Source: an uncultured Latescibacterota bacterium (GTDB lineage Bacteria; Latescibacterota; UBA2968). Taken from it: a stretch of 64,000 bases of DNA. The notes beneath the pieces are model-generated. The model saw only the letters and a program-made list of their open reading frames with translations. It ran no database searches and was not told the DNA's origin. Shown piece by piece: positions 53,974 to 63,095 of this stretch. The stretch spans positions 5,605,563 to 5,669,562 of the forward strand of contig OX638329.1 in assembly GCA_951812755.1 (NCBI GenBank), given 5' to 3'. The position numbers and the translations under genes are program-made. The stretch's first letter is position 1. The number at the start of each line of letters is the position of its first letter.

Positions 53974-53990
53974 TCTCACAACCTGTGAGA
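53974..53990. promoter_or_regulatory. Second palindrome upstream of the RHH-methyltransferase operon
   Basis: Arms TCTCACA and TGTGAGA, separated by 3 bases, with the same spacer length as the larger palindrome 19 bp away but a different sequence. It may be a second operator for the same or another regulator. Confidence 0.5.
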
Positions 53991-54054
53991 CATTTTCCAC
54001 TCAAGCAGTTTCCGATTTCCTTAATTCCAGATTCTTCGCAATCTCGTCGCGAAT

Positions 54055-54744
54055 CTACCTGGACAACTGACGAACCACAGTTGCGATATCTTCGGCGGTA
54101 TGGGACGGGCGAAAAAAGAAACGCAAATCGCCGTTCTGGTCAATGAGATAAGTATAGAGGGAATGGTCAATAAGATACCCTGCTGCGGAATTCCGCTCGC
54201 CGATCTCATAATGGGCGGCATAGCGTTTAACCACCGCATCAATACTATCCTGCGCCCCTGTAAGACCAATGGCCGGCACGTCAAAATACGACAAATAAGT
54301 CTTGAGCATTTCGGATGAATCGCGCCCGGGATCAACACTCACAAAAAGCGTCCCGAGATCGCGTGCATCCTCGCCTAAAATCGTATAGGCACTGGCAAGC
54401 CGCGCCATCGTTTGAGGACATGCATCGGGACAACTCGCATAGCCAAAAAAGAGAAGAAACGGACGCTGATGATCGGCCAAATGGAATGAATTGCCATCGT
54501 GATCAACAAGCGTCAAATCGCCGCCAAAAGGATAAGGCTCGGCAGAAAGGGTGAGATCCGGATCGGATTTCGGCACGCGCTCAAGCGGTTTACAAGCCAC
54601 AAATAGCAACAACAAAGTGCAAAGTACAAAGTGCAAAAAGCCTCTCCAGCCCCCCCTTATCCCTCGCGATTTATCTGCGCCCATCTGCGCCGATACTCGC
54701 TTCGCTACGTTGTAGGCTACGCCTGTGCTGCGGATCGTATTCAT
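54055..54744 (-). CDS. Sco1/SenC copper chaperone
   Basis: A 229-residue lipoprotein-like SCO protein. The copper motif is YASCPDACPQT (Cys105, Cys109) with the distal His in LIDHSLYTYLID. The lipobox is LLFVAC (Cys51). The ATG at 54744 overlaps the previous stop as ATGA, but the first 35 residues are unlike a signal and match dispersed-repeat sequence; a later start is possible. It delivers copper to cytochrome oxidase CuA. Confidence 0.85.
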   Translation of the reverse strand: MNTIRSTGVAYNVAKRVSAQMGADKSRGIRGGWRGFLHFVLCTLLLLFVACKPLERVPKSDPDLTLSAEPYPFGGDLTLVDHDGNSFHLADHQRPFLLFFGYASCPDACPQTMARLASAYTILGEDARDLGTLFVSVDPGRDSSEMLKTYLSYFDVPAIGLTGAQDSIDAVVKRYAAHYEIGERNSAAGYLIDHSLYTYLIDQNGDLRFFFRPSHTAEDIATVVRQLSR

Positions 54745-55199
54745 CTGCGCCCTTCACGAAACGAAACAACAGGTGCCTGAAGCGTCTGCACCTGACCATT
54801 TGCAAAAGTAAGCGTAAGCGCGAGAGAATCGCCCGGAGCCAAATCGCGTCTGAGACCGATGATCATAAGGTGGTTGCCCCCGGGTTGCAAAGTCGCCGAA
54901 CCATCTTCTGGAATCGGCAAACGGTCAATTTTTTTCATACGCATAATATTGCCATCAGTCGTCATAACGTGAATCTCGGCAACCTCAGCCGCAGGCGTAG
55001 AAGCAGAAATAAGCGCAGTCGCCATCCCCTCATTGTGAATAAACAAATAAGCCGCCGTCATCGTCTGTGGCGGAATATTCTGTCGCACCCATGCGTTTTT
55101 GACAGTAACAGAAGAAATATCCCGATCGCTGCATCCCATCCCCAGCAGAATGAGAGCCAGGGAAAATATCCCGCCCTTTATGAGAAATCGCAATCTCAT
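54741..55199 (-). CDS. PCu(A)C-family copper chaperone
   Basis: A 152-residue lipoprotein with lipobox GMGC (Cys23). The copper motif H(M)x10Mx21HxM is present: EIHVMTTDGNIMRM, then PGGNHLMIIGL with His110 and Met112. It hands Cu(I) to CuA of the terminal oxidase with Sco1. It overlaps both neighbours by 4 bp. Confidence 0.88.
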   Translation of the reverse strand: MRLRFLIKGGIFSLALILLGMGCSDRDISSVTVKNAWVRQNIPPQTMTAAYLFIHNEGMATALISASTPAAEVAEIHVMTTDGNIMRMKKIDRLPIPEDGSATLQPGGNHLMIIGLRRDLAPGDSLALTLTFANGQVQTLQAPVVSFREGRR

Positions 55200-55582
55200 T
55201 TCTGTAATGAAACAATATAAATGGAGATAATCCTGCGTTCTTCTTCCGAAATTTGGGGATAGCCGGGCATACCCATGCCCCGTTCATTGAGCGCGCCCTT
55301 GAGGATCGTACGCGAAACAGCCTCAATTGAACGCCCGTATTTATAAACCTTTGGATCGTGAAAATCGCGGGGCCTTGGATTCAGAGTACGCGCGATCTGA
55401 CCATTGCCATGGCCGTTGCGCCCATGGCAAACCGCGCACCCGTATTTTGTGTAAAGAGCCTTACCCCTTTCAATATCTGCCGCGGCAAACTGCGGGCGCT
55501 GAGGGGGTTCGGCCTTCTGCTCTGGCGGATTCTGGCAAGCCATCAAAATGCCGCAGAAAGCTGTGAGAAAGAGGCGAAACAT
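55196..55582 (-). CDS. Lipid-anchored c-type cytochrome
   Basis: A 128-residue monoheme cytochrome c. The start at 55582 follows GGGAGAC; lipobox LMAC (Cys16). The heme site is CAVCHG (Cys49, Cys52, His53) and the axial Met is in NERGMGMPGYP. It overlaps the PCu(A)C gene by 4 bp, so the three genes form one copper/respiration operon. Confidence 0.87.
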   Translation of the reverse strand: MFRLFLTAFCGILMACQNPPEQKAEPPQRPQFAAADIERGKALYTKYGCAVCHGRNGHGNGQIARTLNPRPRDFHDPKVYKYGRSIEAVSRTILKGALNERGMGMPGYPQISEEERRIISIYIVSLQK

Positions 55583-55640
55583 AATGTCTCCCGATATAGT
55601 TGGTATGAATATACCCAAAATGCAGAACCTAAAAAAGTAG

Positions 55641-56678
55641 TCAGTCGCCTCTGCGATTGGCCTGCGATTGTGGCGTAAGATCAAACCACGTCTCGTGGCC
55701 TTGAAAAAAGCGATCGAGTTCATCGACCATAAGTTTGAAAAAGTGGGGATAATCATCGCCCGTATGCCCCGAAAAATGCGGGCTTAAAAACACATTAGGA
55801 AGGTGAATAATCTCACTATCGGAGGGAATAGGTTCCGGATCAAAAACCTCGAGACCCGCGGTAATATCACCTCGCTTAAGGCGTTCGATTAAAGCATTGG
55901 AATCGACAATCGCGCCGCGCGAAACATTGACAAAGGCCGACCCGGATTGGATGAGATCGAGTTCGCGTTTCCCAATCATACCTCTGGTGCGCGGTGTAAG
56001 CGGGGCAACACAGACAATAACATCGCATTCCGAAAAAATCTTATCCATCGAAGTCTGCGTAAACCCCACAATCTCGGCAATATCGCGCGACAAATACGGA
56101 TCATAAACCCAGATATCCGTATTAAAAGGACGCAAAAAAGAAATCAGACGACGGCCCATGTGCCCGCACCCAATAAGACCGACGCGCTTGCCGAATAGCA
56201 TACCGCGCATATCGCGGTTTTTAGCACCAATGGTATCGCCAGCGATAATGTGGCGAAACGCCGCCCCCGCATTGCGCAGCGCGATCAGGATAAGCGCGAG
56301 TGCCCATTCGGCAACCGGATAAGACGACCCCTGAGTCGTATCAACCGTGCGGATACCGCGTTCCCAGGCAGCATCGAGATCTATCCGCGCGGCAAAGCGG
56401 TCGCCTTCCAATTCGCCAACCAACTTCAAATTTGGCGCATTATCCATCACCTCAGCATCGATCGTGGGGCACCCTGAGCATACGACAACAGCATCCGCAT
56501 CCCCAATACAATCAATTAAACCCGCAATAGTTCCGGGGTCGCGAGGGGCTTCATAAATATTGCCGCCCTCGCACTCAAACCAATCCCAAGTGGCAAATGT
56601 CTCGAGGCGGGCGAGTTCCTCCGGCGGAAAATAGCTATCGCGAATGCGCTTATTAGACGCGAGAAGGACTTTTGGCAT
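55641..56678 (-). CDS. D-isomer-specific 2-hydroxyacid dehydrogenase
   Basis: A 345-residue NAD-dependent dehydrogenase. The Rossmann loop is VGLIGCGHMGRRLISFL; catalytic Arg in FVNVSRGAIVD, Glu in VFDPEPIP and His in LSPHFSGHT. Substrate unknown. Same strand as PhyH and the sulfatase; spacing of 38 bp allows one operon. Confidence 0.86.
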   Translation of the reverse strand: MPKVLLASNKRIRDSYFPPEELARLETFATWDWFECEGGNIYEAPRDPGTIAGLIDCIGDADAVVVCSGCPTIDAEVMDNAPNLKLVGELEGDRFAARIDLDAAWERGIRTVDTTQGSSYPVAEWALALILIALRNAGAAFRHIIAGDTIGAKNRDMRGMLFGKRVGLIGCGHMGRRLISFLRPFNTDIWVYDPYLSRDIAEIVGFTQTSMDKIFSECDVIVCVAPLTPRTRGMIGKRELDLIQSGSAFVNVSRGAIVDSNALIERLKRGDITAGLEVFDPEPIPSDSEIIHLPNVFLSPHFSGHTGDDYPHFFKLMVDELDRFFQGHETWFDLTPQSQANRRGD

Positions 56679-56716
56679 GTTTAACCTCTTTTCGAATTAG
56701 GCACATTCTCATCTTC

Positions 56717-57565
56717 TCACTTCAACCCCTCACCCGGTATCCACTGTATATCTATCGGCTCTGCCTTGCCATCATACGCGATTCTGAGCGGCTCCATCAG
56801 GGTCTGTAACTCTATAGACGATGACACAGCATCGCTATTTCTGCCCTCTGCCAGAGCGACCGTGGCCTGTGTGCGCTCGGGCAAAGCGACAAAATCTGGA
56901 TAGTACCACATCGTAAGCACAGTCCTGCGCTGATCTGTCTGGTTCGCATGCGAAGCGTGCAACAGACTGCCATACCCCATCACGAGATCGCCGGCCTTTA
57001 CGGGAACATCGATCTCATCCGCCACCCGCGAAAACCCAGGATCATCCGGATTGGCAAACGTTCTGAGATCGTCTGTATGGCTCGGAGAAATCTCGTCATG
57101 CAATGAATGACGTTTTAGATGTGACCCCGGGACCACGCGCAAACACCCGTTTTGCGACATCGTATCGGTCAAATAATACATCAAAAAACATTGAACGGGC
57201 TGCGTCGTATAGCTCACCGGATCATCCCAAAAACGACCATCTTCATGCCAGAACAGAGGCGGACTATGTGGCGGCTTGCTAATAATGCGTCCATGCCCAA
57301 ACTTTGGTTCATCAAACCCGAGCTGTTTTAACGCCGCGAGCGCATTGGGATGTGCGATGAGTTCAGCCATCACCGGATACTGATACGCCATGGCCCAATC
57401 GATCATGACCATACTCCCGGTCGTGCGATGCATCTCAAAATGCTCCGGCTCCTGTTCGGAGAGCACATCATCGCTAAAGCGCTGCAATCGATCTACCAGA
57501 ACAGAATCGAGAATATTCTCGAACACATAGAACCCATCGCGCGCAAATTGTTCTCGCTTGTACAA
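56717..57565 (-). CDS. Phytanoyl-CoA dioxygenase family protein (PhyH)
   Basis: A 282-residue Fe(II)/2-oxoglutarate oxygenase. The TTG at 57565 is chosen because AAGGAGGT lies 5-6 bases upstream; the extra 14 residues of the open frame lie before this site. Iron ligands are LFWHEDGRFW (HxD) and the distal His in LLHASHANQTDQRR. It follows the sulfatase by 13 bp. Confidence 0.85.
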   Translation of the reverse strand: MYKREQFARDGFYVFENILDSVLVDRLQRFSDDVLSEQEPEHFEMHRTTGSMVMIDWAMAYQYPVMAELIAHPNALAALKQLGFDEPKFGHGRIISKPPHSPPLFWHEDGRFWDDPVSYTTQPVQCFLMYYLTDTMSQNGCLRVVPGSHLKRHSLHDEISPSHTDDLRTFANPDDPGFSRVADEIDVPVKAGDLVMGYGSLLHASHANQTDQRRTVLTMWYYPDFVALPERTQATVALAEGRNSDAVSSSIELQTLMEPLRIAYDGKAEPIDIQWIPGEGLK

Positions 57566-57578
57566 GGCAAACCTCCTT

Positions 57579-59027
57579 CTAAATTTCAGGCAACGCAATC
57601 CTATCATCTGTCTGTATCTGCCACTGTCGAATCCGCTCGGTCAGGTCTCGAATACGATCTCTGCATTTGGGATCGTCGAAATGATTGACGGTTTCATAAG
57701 GATCGGTCGTCAGATCGTATAGTTCACACTGATCGTGCGCGCTGAGATTGAGTTTCCAGCGGTCGGCGGAAATAACAGACCGCCACGGCGTACTCATAGC
57801 GGGATTGACCTCGGCCTCGCCGGGACGCGGATGGCCATCGCTGCGGTTCCACTGAATAAAAACATCATTCTCCGACAATGTCGCATCGCCATCCAGCACG
57901 GACACGCGGCTCTCGCCCTGCAGATGATCCGGAATCGATTCACCCATCAAATCCAGAAGCGTAGGCACAAGATCAATATGTGAAATATTTCCCCCGACCA
58001 TACGCTGCTGTCTGGATAAATAGGGCACATGGATCAGAAGCGGAATCTTGACAGACTCCTCGTACAAAACAGTCTTGCCTAAAATACCGTGATCGCCCAC
58101 CATCTCGCCGTGATCGCTGGTAAACACAATAATCGTATTATCCGCCTGCCCCCTCTCCTCAAGCGCAGCGAGAATCTTGCCAACAGAGCGATCGATCAAC
58201 GTGACATTGCCATAATAGCGCGCGCGAACAGCACGCCAGCCTTCATCTGTGCGAAGATCGTAACCGTATTCCTCGGACTCCATATAATAAGCGGACAAAA
58301 CGCGATTGAGAAGAGACGCATTGGCCGGCGGCTTTTGGCGAAATGTGGGACCAACGGGAAGTTCTGAAGGATCGTAATAATCGTTCAATGGCCCGGTATG
58401 CGGTGGATGCGGTTCCAGATAAGAAACCGCGAGCACAAAGGGATCATCGCCACATGCGCGTATAAATTGGGCAGCGCGGTCACCCTGGAAAGACGCTTTG
58501 GTAAACGGTTCATCCATACTCGCTTCAACATGGCGGGAAAAAACGCGCTGACCCTCGGATTCGGCATTGGGTTCAAAACCATTTTCCACGAGAAAGTGAT
58601 GATAGGCACTGCGGTATGCGTGACGTTCAGAACTCGAAAAAGAGCGACGGTACGAATCCTCGGTACCAACCCATTCGGAAAAACCGTGTTGCGGGAAAAT
58701 CTCATCGCCGAGATGCCACTTGCCATTATAACAACAGCGATAATCCGCAGACACCATCTCAGCAATAGTTTGCACATCTCGAGGCAGCGGAACATTGCAC
58801 GCTGGAACGCGCGCAGTATGCGGGTAAAGACCGCACAACATCGTAGCGCGCGAAGGACTGCACACAGGCTGACTGACATAGGCATTCTCAAAAACAAAAC
58901 TCTTATCCGCAAGCGCGTTGAGATGCGGCGTATCAATATGATCATTGCCATAACACCGCATCGTATCTGCGCGCTGTTGATCCGTAAAAATAAATAACAA
59001 ATTCGGCTTTCTAAGAAATGCGTTCAT
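57579..59027 (-). CDS. Type I sulfatase
   Basis: A 482-residue sulfatase. The start at 59027 follows AGGAAGG. The formylglycine motif is QPVCSPSRATMLCGLYPHT, with Cys56 to be modified. NLLFIFTDQQRADT holds early metal Asp residues; VFTSDHGEMVGDHG and GKTVLYEESVKIPL are also typical. No signal peptide is seen, so it may act in the cytoplasm. It is grouped with PhyH and a dehydrogenase. Confidence 0.9.
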   Translation of the reverse strand: MNAFLRKPNLLFIFTDQQRADTMRCYGNDHIDTPHLNALADKSFVFENAYVSQPVCSPSRATMLCGLYPHTARVPACNVPLPRDVQTIAEMVSADYRCCYNGKWHLGDEIFPQHGFSEWVGTEDSYRRSFSSSERHAYRSAYHHFLVENGFEPNAESEGQRVFSRHVEASMDEPFTKASFQGDRAAQFIRACGDDPFVLAVSYLEPHPPHTGPLNDYYDPSELPVGPTFRQKPPANASLLNRVLSAYYMESEEYGYDLRTDEGWRAVRARYYGNVTLIDRSVGKILAALEERGQADNTIIVFTSDHGEMVGDHGILGKTVLYEESVKIPLLIHVPYLSRQQRMVGGNISHIDLVPTLLDLMGESIPDHLQGESRVSVLDGDATLSENDVFIQWNRSDGHPRPGEAEVNPAMSTPWRSVISADRWKLNLSAHDQCELYDLTTDPYETVNHFDDPKCRDRIRDLTERIRQWQIQTDDRIALPEI

Positions 59028-59060
59028 CGTCAAACCTTCCTGTAGTTAGCAGTCAGCCCT

Positions 59061-59122
59061 ACTCCCAATTCTTAATGAACTGCTACGCAGTTGTACACCG
59101 TTCCCTAATTTTTAATTCTTAA
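59061..59122. repeat. Dispersed repeat mosaic at the MFS gene end
   Basis: CTCCCAATTCTTAAT is interrupted by GAACTGCTACGCAGTTGTAC (also at about 8140) and resumes TAATTTTTAATTC. It touches the 3' end of the MFS gene, and looks like one repeat inserted into another. Confidence 0.55.
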
Positions 59123-60336
59123 TTCGTCAACCGCCACTGTGACCTGGGAATCATAACAGCGATAACGGCGAGGACGACGCATCCCGCAATCGCAAAGATC
59201 GCGCAATACAAAAGCGTATGCGACAGCCCAATATCCGAACCTTCTGAAACACCAGCGAGCAAAGCAAGACAAAGCGAAAATGACAAACGCCCAATCAGAC
59301 TCTGAATCGAAAGATACGTCGCGCGATGGTGTTGTTGCAAGCGCGGAACAGTCGCCGCATTGAGAGGCGCAATCATAAGCGCACGCGGAACAGAGCGAAA
59401 AGCCAATAGAAGCGCAACAACGGGATGAAAAAAGAACCCCATCAGTGAAATGAGAACAACCTGCACCCCTGCACTGAGCATAAGTGCCGACCGGGTACCG
59501 AGATGATCGCGCAGGCGAATACTCTGTCTTGCAAACCACGCGGCAATGCCCATCGTCAACGCCGTGTGTAAACCCGTAAGCAACGGCGTGGAAGCCTCGC
59601 CCCCGAGCAACTGGATATAGGGCTGATAAAATTCATAGGGAATATGGTTGATAACCGTCATAAAAACGGAAAACAACATCAACCACCCGAGCACAGGTTG
59701 ACCGAGATAAGCGAGACACGCGCGAATCTGAAAAAAAAACCCCGAAGTCTGGCCCCTGAGCGCAGGACTGGACTCTCGGTCGGGTTCGGCAAATAACAAG
59801 ACCAGCAAAAAAGCCACGCACGCCGCCAACAAAGACAAACCATAAGCAGCGCGTAAAGCAAAGATAGACACCACTCCCCCAAGGAGCGCGGCACCCGCTG
59901 AAGCAATAAAAACATTCCGCATAATGCGCGCTTCGCGTTGGGGGTATGCGTCTTCTCTACCCAAACATTTGAGCAGATCGTAGTGAAACGACGTATCCGT
60001 GCCAGACCGAAAGGCCATGCTCGCAGCCAGCCCAATTTGCGCCAGCACAAAAACGCCAAAAGAGCCACCTAAAAAAAACAGAGCATACGCAAAGATCGCT
60101 GAAACAGCAGAGATCAGAAGGGTCAGACGACGACCCAGGGTATCGGACAAATATCCGGAGGGCACTTCGAGAATAACAACGGCGACATAATAAATAGCTT
60201 CGAGACGCAGCACCTGATCAATAGGCATGTGCTGGTTAAAATACAAAAAAAACACAGGCAACCAGAAATACGCCTGCGTGAGGGGGGCATAAATCGGATA
60301 CAGTCGAACGCTGCGAGTGAGTTCAGAATGTGACAT
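59119..60336 (-). CDS. MFS transporter
   Basis: A 405-residue, 12-span major facilitator (start MSHSELTRSVRL at 60336 or an alternative 6 bp upstream). The A-like motif is VPSGYLSDTLGRRLTLLISA. The second half has FRSVPRALMIAPLNAATVPRL. Substrate unknown. Its last residues and stop sit at the edge of a dispersed repeat. Confidence 0.82.
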   Translation of the reverse strand: MSHSELTRSVRLYPIYAPLTQAYFWLPVFFLYFNQHMPIDQVLRLEAIYYVAVVILEVPSGYLSDTLGRRLTLLISAVSAIFAYALFFLGGSFGVFVLAQIGLAASMAFRSGTDTSFHYDLLKCLGREDAYPQREARIMRNVFIASAGAALLGGVVSIFALRAAYGLSLLAACVAFLLVLLFAEPDRESSPALRGQTSGFFFQIRACLAYLGQPVLGWLMLFSVFMTVINHIPYEFYQPYIQLLGGEASTPLLTGLHTALTMGIAAWFARQSIRLRDHLGTRSALMLSAGVQVVLISLMGFFFHPVVALLLAFRSVPRALMIAPLNAATVPRLQQHHRATYLSIQSLIGRLSFSLCLALLAGVSEGSDIGLSHTLLYCAIFAIAGCVVLAVIAVMIPRSQWRLTN

Positions 60337-60411
60337 CGTCAATTGTCAAACCGGGTGTGCGGGCGTCCCAGTATGCCACAACACAGCCTCCCACCCGCAT
60401 TGTCTCACTGC

Positions 60412-60759
60412 TCATTTCTCATGCCTGAAACTGACCATAGCGCGATTCACAGTTCTGAACGTTTGAAAGGCCGACGCCAAAGACGTAACCATGAGAATAC
60501 TCTCGATTCTTCTGGTAATACCCACCAGACGCAAATCGCCACCTGCAGCTTTGGCAGTCGCCAGAGATGCGGTGAGAACCCCGAGCATCGCACTGCCAAA
60601 CCATCTCACAGCAGAAAAATCGACAATCACGCGATTCGTGCCATTTTCAACGAGCTGTTTGATATGCGCATGAAACGGCAAAACGTCAGGGCCGTCCATC
60701 AGTTCACCTGTAAGGGTAATAATCGCGATGTCGTCCTTGATTTCTTCCCTTAGATTCAT
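60412..60759 (-). CDS. STAS-domain anti-sigma factor antagonist
   Basis: A 115-residue STAS protein of the SpoIIAA/RsbV type. The conserved Ser56 region is IVDFSAVRWFGSAMLGVL, the site phosphorylated by anti-sigma kinases. No kinase or phosphatase partner is beside it. It may act on an alternative sigma factor elsewhere. Confidence 0.83.
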   Translation of the reverse strand: MNLREEIKDDIAIITLTGELMDGPDVLPFHAHIKQLVENGTNRVIVDFSAVRWFGSAMLGVLTASLATAKAAGGDLRLVGITRRIESILMVTSLASAFQTFRTVNRAMVSFRHEK

Positions 60760-60863
60760 AGCTACTTCCTTTGTTGAATGAGATTGGATATTCTTCGCGC
60801 AGCGATAACATACATTCCTTACACCAATTTCACAACTATTTCTTCATCTTCAAAAGAGACTGG

Positions 60864-60926
60864 CCTGGAATTTGCAAGAGTAAAAATATAACCTGGAAAT
60901 TGCAGGTATAATGAACGATACGTTCA
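60864..60926 (+). promoter_or_regulatory. Repeated operator and -10 box before the TA-like pair
   Basis: CCTGGAATTTGCA at 60864 and CCTGGAAATTGCA at 60892 are direct repeats 28 bp apart. They are followed by TATAAT at 60907-60912 and a small palindrome TGAACG-ATA-CGTTCA at 60912-60926 that overlaps it. This fits autoregulation of the genes at 61003. Confidence 0.5.
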
Positions 60927-61002
60927 AGTTAAGCAGTGTGAAATGAATACAACATGCTTGACTTTTCACATATTTTTTTTCATTCTGTAAATAGGAAATC
61001 GC

Positions 61003-61335
61003 ATGACTGTTGGCAGACGATGGACGGTTGAAGATCGATATGGCAACACCATCTATCTTACCGATGAAAGATGGGAGCACATTATTGATCCCTGGAACCA
61101 TTCTGAGATGCGGGATTTTGAAATACATCTTCGAGATACAATTCGACTGGGGCAACGCAAACAAGAGCCTTTAAATTTTCATAAATACCGATACAGCAAA
61201 TCTTTTGACGACCTTGTCGGAGACAATACGCATATCGTCGCCATTGTCCTTTTCAAATTTCGGGAAGTAAACGGCCATGAGATTGTGAATAATTACGTTC
61301 TCACAGCATACCAAAAAGAGATTCTGACAATATGA
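61003..61335 (+). CDS. Putative nuclease-like toxin (PBECR/BrnT-like)
   Basis: A 110-residue protein: RRWTVEDRYGNTIYLTDERW, then a His in EHIIDPWNHSEMRDF, a basic patch LNFHKYRYSKSF and the ending VNNYVLTAYQKE. The pattern recalls small RelE/EndoU-like nuclease domains (I..H, then TAY), but the match is by eye. Its stop overlaps the DUF2283 start by 4 bp. A likely toxin partner; function inferred. Confidence 0.55.
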   Translation: MTVGRRWTVEDRYGNTIYLTDERWEHIIDPWNHSEMRDFEIHLRDTIRLGQRKQEPLNFHKYRYSKSFDDLVGDNTHIVAIVLFKFREVNGHEIVNNYVLTAYQKEILTI

Positions 61336-61694
61336 ATGAACCTAATTTCAACTACGATAAAGAAAGTGATACACTTTATGTGTCATTTGAACCCAATGTT
61401 AAAGCAACGGGCATTGAGCTGAATGATCATATTCTACTTCGGATTGATAAGGCCAAACGCAAAGCTGTTGGATTGACATTTTTCGACTATTCAATTTTGA
61501 CACAACAAACGAATATAGGGCCTCGGAGTTTTCCCTTGACGGGCCTGAGCGACCTATCCGATGCACTGAGAGATATAGTTATAGATATTCTTCAACGCTC
61601 ACCCATCAAAGAAATCCTTCCGCTATCGGCCTATACACCATCTGCTATTGAAATGGTTCCCATTACATCACCGATATTGCACAGAAAGCATTGA
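61332..61694 (+). CDS. DUF2283-family protein (putative antitoxin)
   Basis: A 120-residue protein. The first 70 residues match DUF2283: FNYDKESDTLYVSFEPN, IELNDHILLRIDKAKRKAVG. It overlaps the upstream gene by 4 bp, the order toxin then antitoxin. The longer C-terminal part (PSAIEMVPITSP) is not part of the domain. Confidence 0.65.
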   Translation: MNEPNFNYDKESDTLYVSFEPNVKATGIELNDHILLRIDKAKRKAVGLTFFDYSILTQQTNIGPRSFPLTGLSDLSDALRDIVIDILQRSPIKEILPLSAYTPSAIEMVPITSPILHRKH

Positions 61695-61756
61695 CCTGCT
61701 AGACTGACGTTGTGCTGCGCGTGCGCAATTGTACACCCCTGATAAAAGACTAATAA

Positions 61757-61794
61757 AAAAACGGGACCCGATTAAGGTGTCCCGTTTCTCTTTT
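61757..61794. terminator. Bidirectional terminator
   Basis: ACGGGACCC and GTGTCCCGT pair over a short loop, with A-rich and T-rich tails on both sides. It ends the TA-like pair on the plus strand and the oxidoreductase gene on the minus strand. Confidence 0.8.
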
Positions 61795-62907
61795 TTAAGC
61801 CATGGGATCTCGTTTGAGCAAAGGCAGGGGATTGGGCGTGACGAGCACACCGCCATTCTCATAGGACTCAATCGCCGCCCACGTGTATTCGAGCGCGGCG
61901 AGCGCATCGTGACCCGAAGCGCGGAGTTCTTCTCTGGGCACACCATTGGTAACATCCTCGAGAAAAGCGTGGATGCGAAAGGGAAAGGTGGCGTCAAAGT
62001 TAGCAATCCCCGAATCATCAACAATGGGATCGGGCGCGGCACCGTGCGACATATTCTCCGGCATAGGCGCTGTACCGGGCGCGGGCCAGAAAGTAATTTT
62101 TTCAACGCAATTTTCAATACAAAAAGTCCCACGCGTACCCGCCACTTCAACGCTCCACCAGCCGCCCAGGCCAAAGGTAGCATCGCCGCGCTGGCTCAGC
62201 AAATAACCCATCGCACCACTTTCAAAGCGCACGTGAATACTGTTGAGAGAAATCATAAGATCGCCCGCTTGCTTGCGAAAACTGGGGCGGTCAAAAAATG
62301 CCTGCACATGGGTGATATTGCCGCAAAAATTTCGCATCACGCTAAAAGGATGCGTGAGAAAAGCCTTGACGTGAAAATAGGGATGCCCCCACGACTTAGG
62401 CCCTTTGCCTGGTCTATAAGTCGCTTCGCCCCCTGCAAAACCCATCTTGTGAATACAGTAAATTTGTTCGCCCACTTTGCCTTCTGCGATATATTCCCGC
62501 GCTTTGTCCGCAGGCTGAGAGAAATAATGGTTGAGATTGCATCCGAGGTATAGATTTTGTTCTGCTGCATAAGCAACCATATCGCGGGCTTCATCAATAT
62601 CGTTGGACAGGGGTTTTTCACACAAAACGTGTCTGCCAGCGGCGAGAGCCTCCATCGTGGGTTCATAGTGCCAACTGCCATTCTCATTTCCCCCGGTCGT
62701 AACATCGACAATATCCAGGTCCTCGTTCTCCAACATGTCTTTGAGGCTATAATAAGCTCTAACACCGTGTCTTTCCGCAGCCCTATCCGCGGACTCTTTG
62801 ACAACATCGCATACCGCAACGAGATCTGCAAGGTCGTCTTCTGCATGACAACCCGCATGCCGGTTGCCAATACCACCCATACCAACAACACCAACTTTAA
62901 GTGCCAT
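61795..62907 (-). CDS. Gfo/Idh/MocA-family oxidoreductase
   Basis: A 370-residue NAD(P)-dependent sugar/inositol-type dehydrogenase. The start at 62907 follows AGGAGATAG. The Rossmann motif is VGVVGMGGIGNRHAG; AAGRHVLCEKPLSNDIDEAR carries the conserved EKP lysine. The last 60 residues include the usual FDATFPFRIHAFLEDV helix. Substrate unknown. Confidence 0.88.
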   Translation of the reverse strand: MALKVGVVGMGGIGNRHAGCHAEDDLADLVAVCDVVKESADRAAERHGVRAYYSLKDMLENEDLDIVDVTTGGNENGSWHYEPTMEALAAGRHVLCEKPLSNDIDEARDMVAYAAEQNLYLGCNLNHYFSQPADKAREYIAEGKVGEQIYCIHKMGFAGGEATYRPGKGPKSWGHPYFHVKAFLTHPFSVMRNFCGNITHVQAFFDRPSFRKQAGDLMISLNSIHVRFESGAMGYLLSQRGDATFGLGGWWSVEVAGTRGTFCIENCVEKITFWPAPGTAPMPENMSHGAAPDPIVDDSGIANFDATFPFRIHAFLEDVTNGVPREELRASGHDALAALEYTWAAIESYENGGVLVTPNPLPLLKRDPMA

Positions 62908-63095
62908 AAAACTATCTCCTATAAAGAGGTAAAGGGATTCACAGTAAAGCGCAATCGCGCACCGCGCGATCACAATCTCTATAGCTCGAACTCTTCGAGC
63001 ATTTCATCCAGTCCGGACAAACAGCGCAACCTCACCATAAATAACCGAAGAAGTGCCAATATGCAACTTAAACTTTCAAATTTACCCCATTGCCC

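Noticed and set aside
60850-61164. Minus-strand 104-codon frame across the promoter of the TA-like pair
   Set aside because: Overlaps the start of the 61003 gene in antisense and has no family features.
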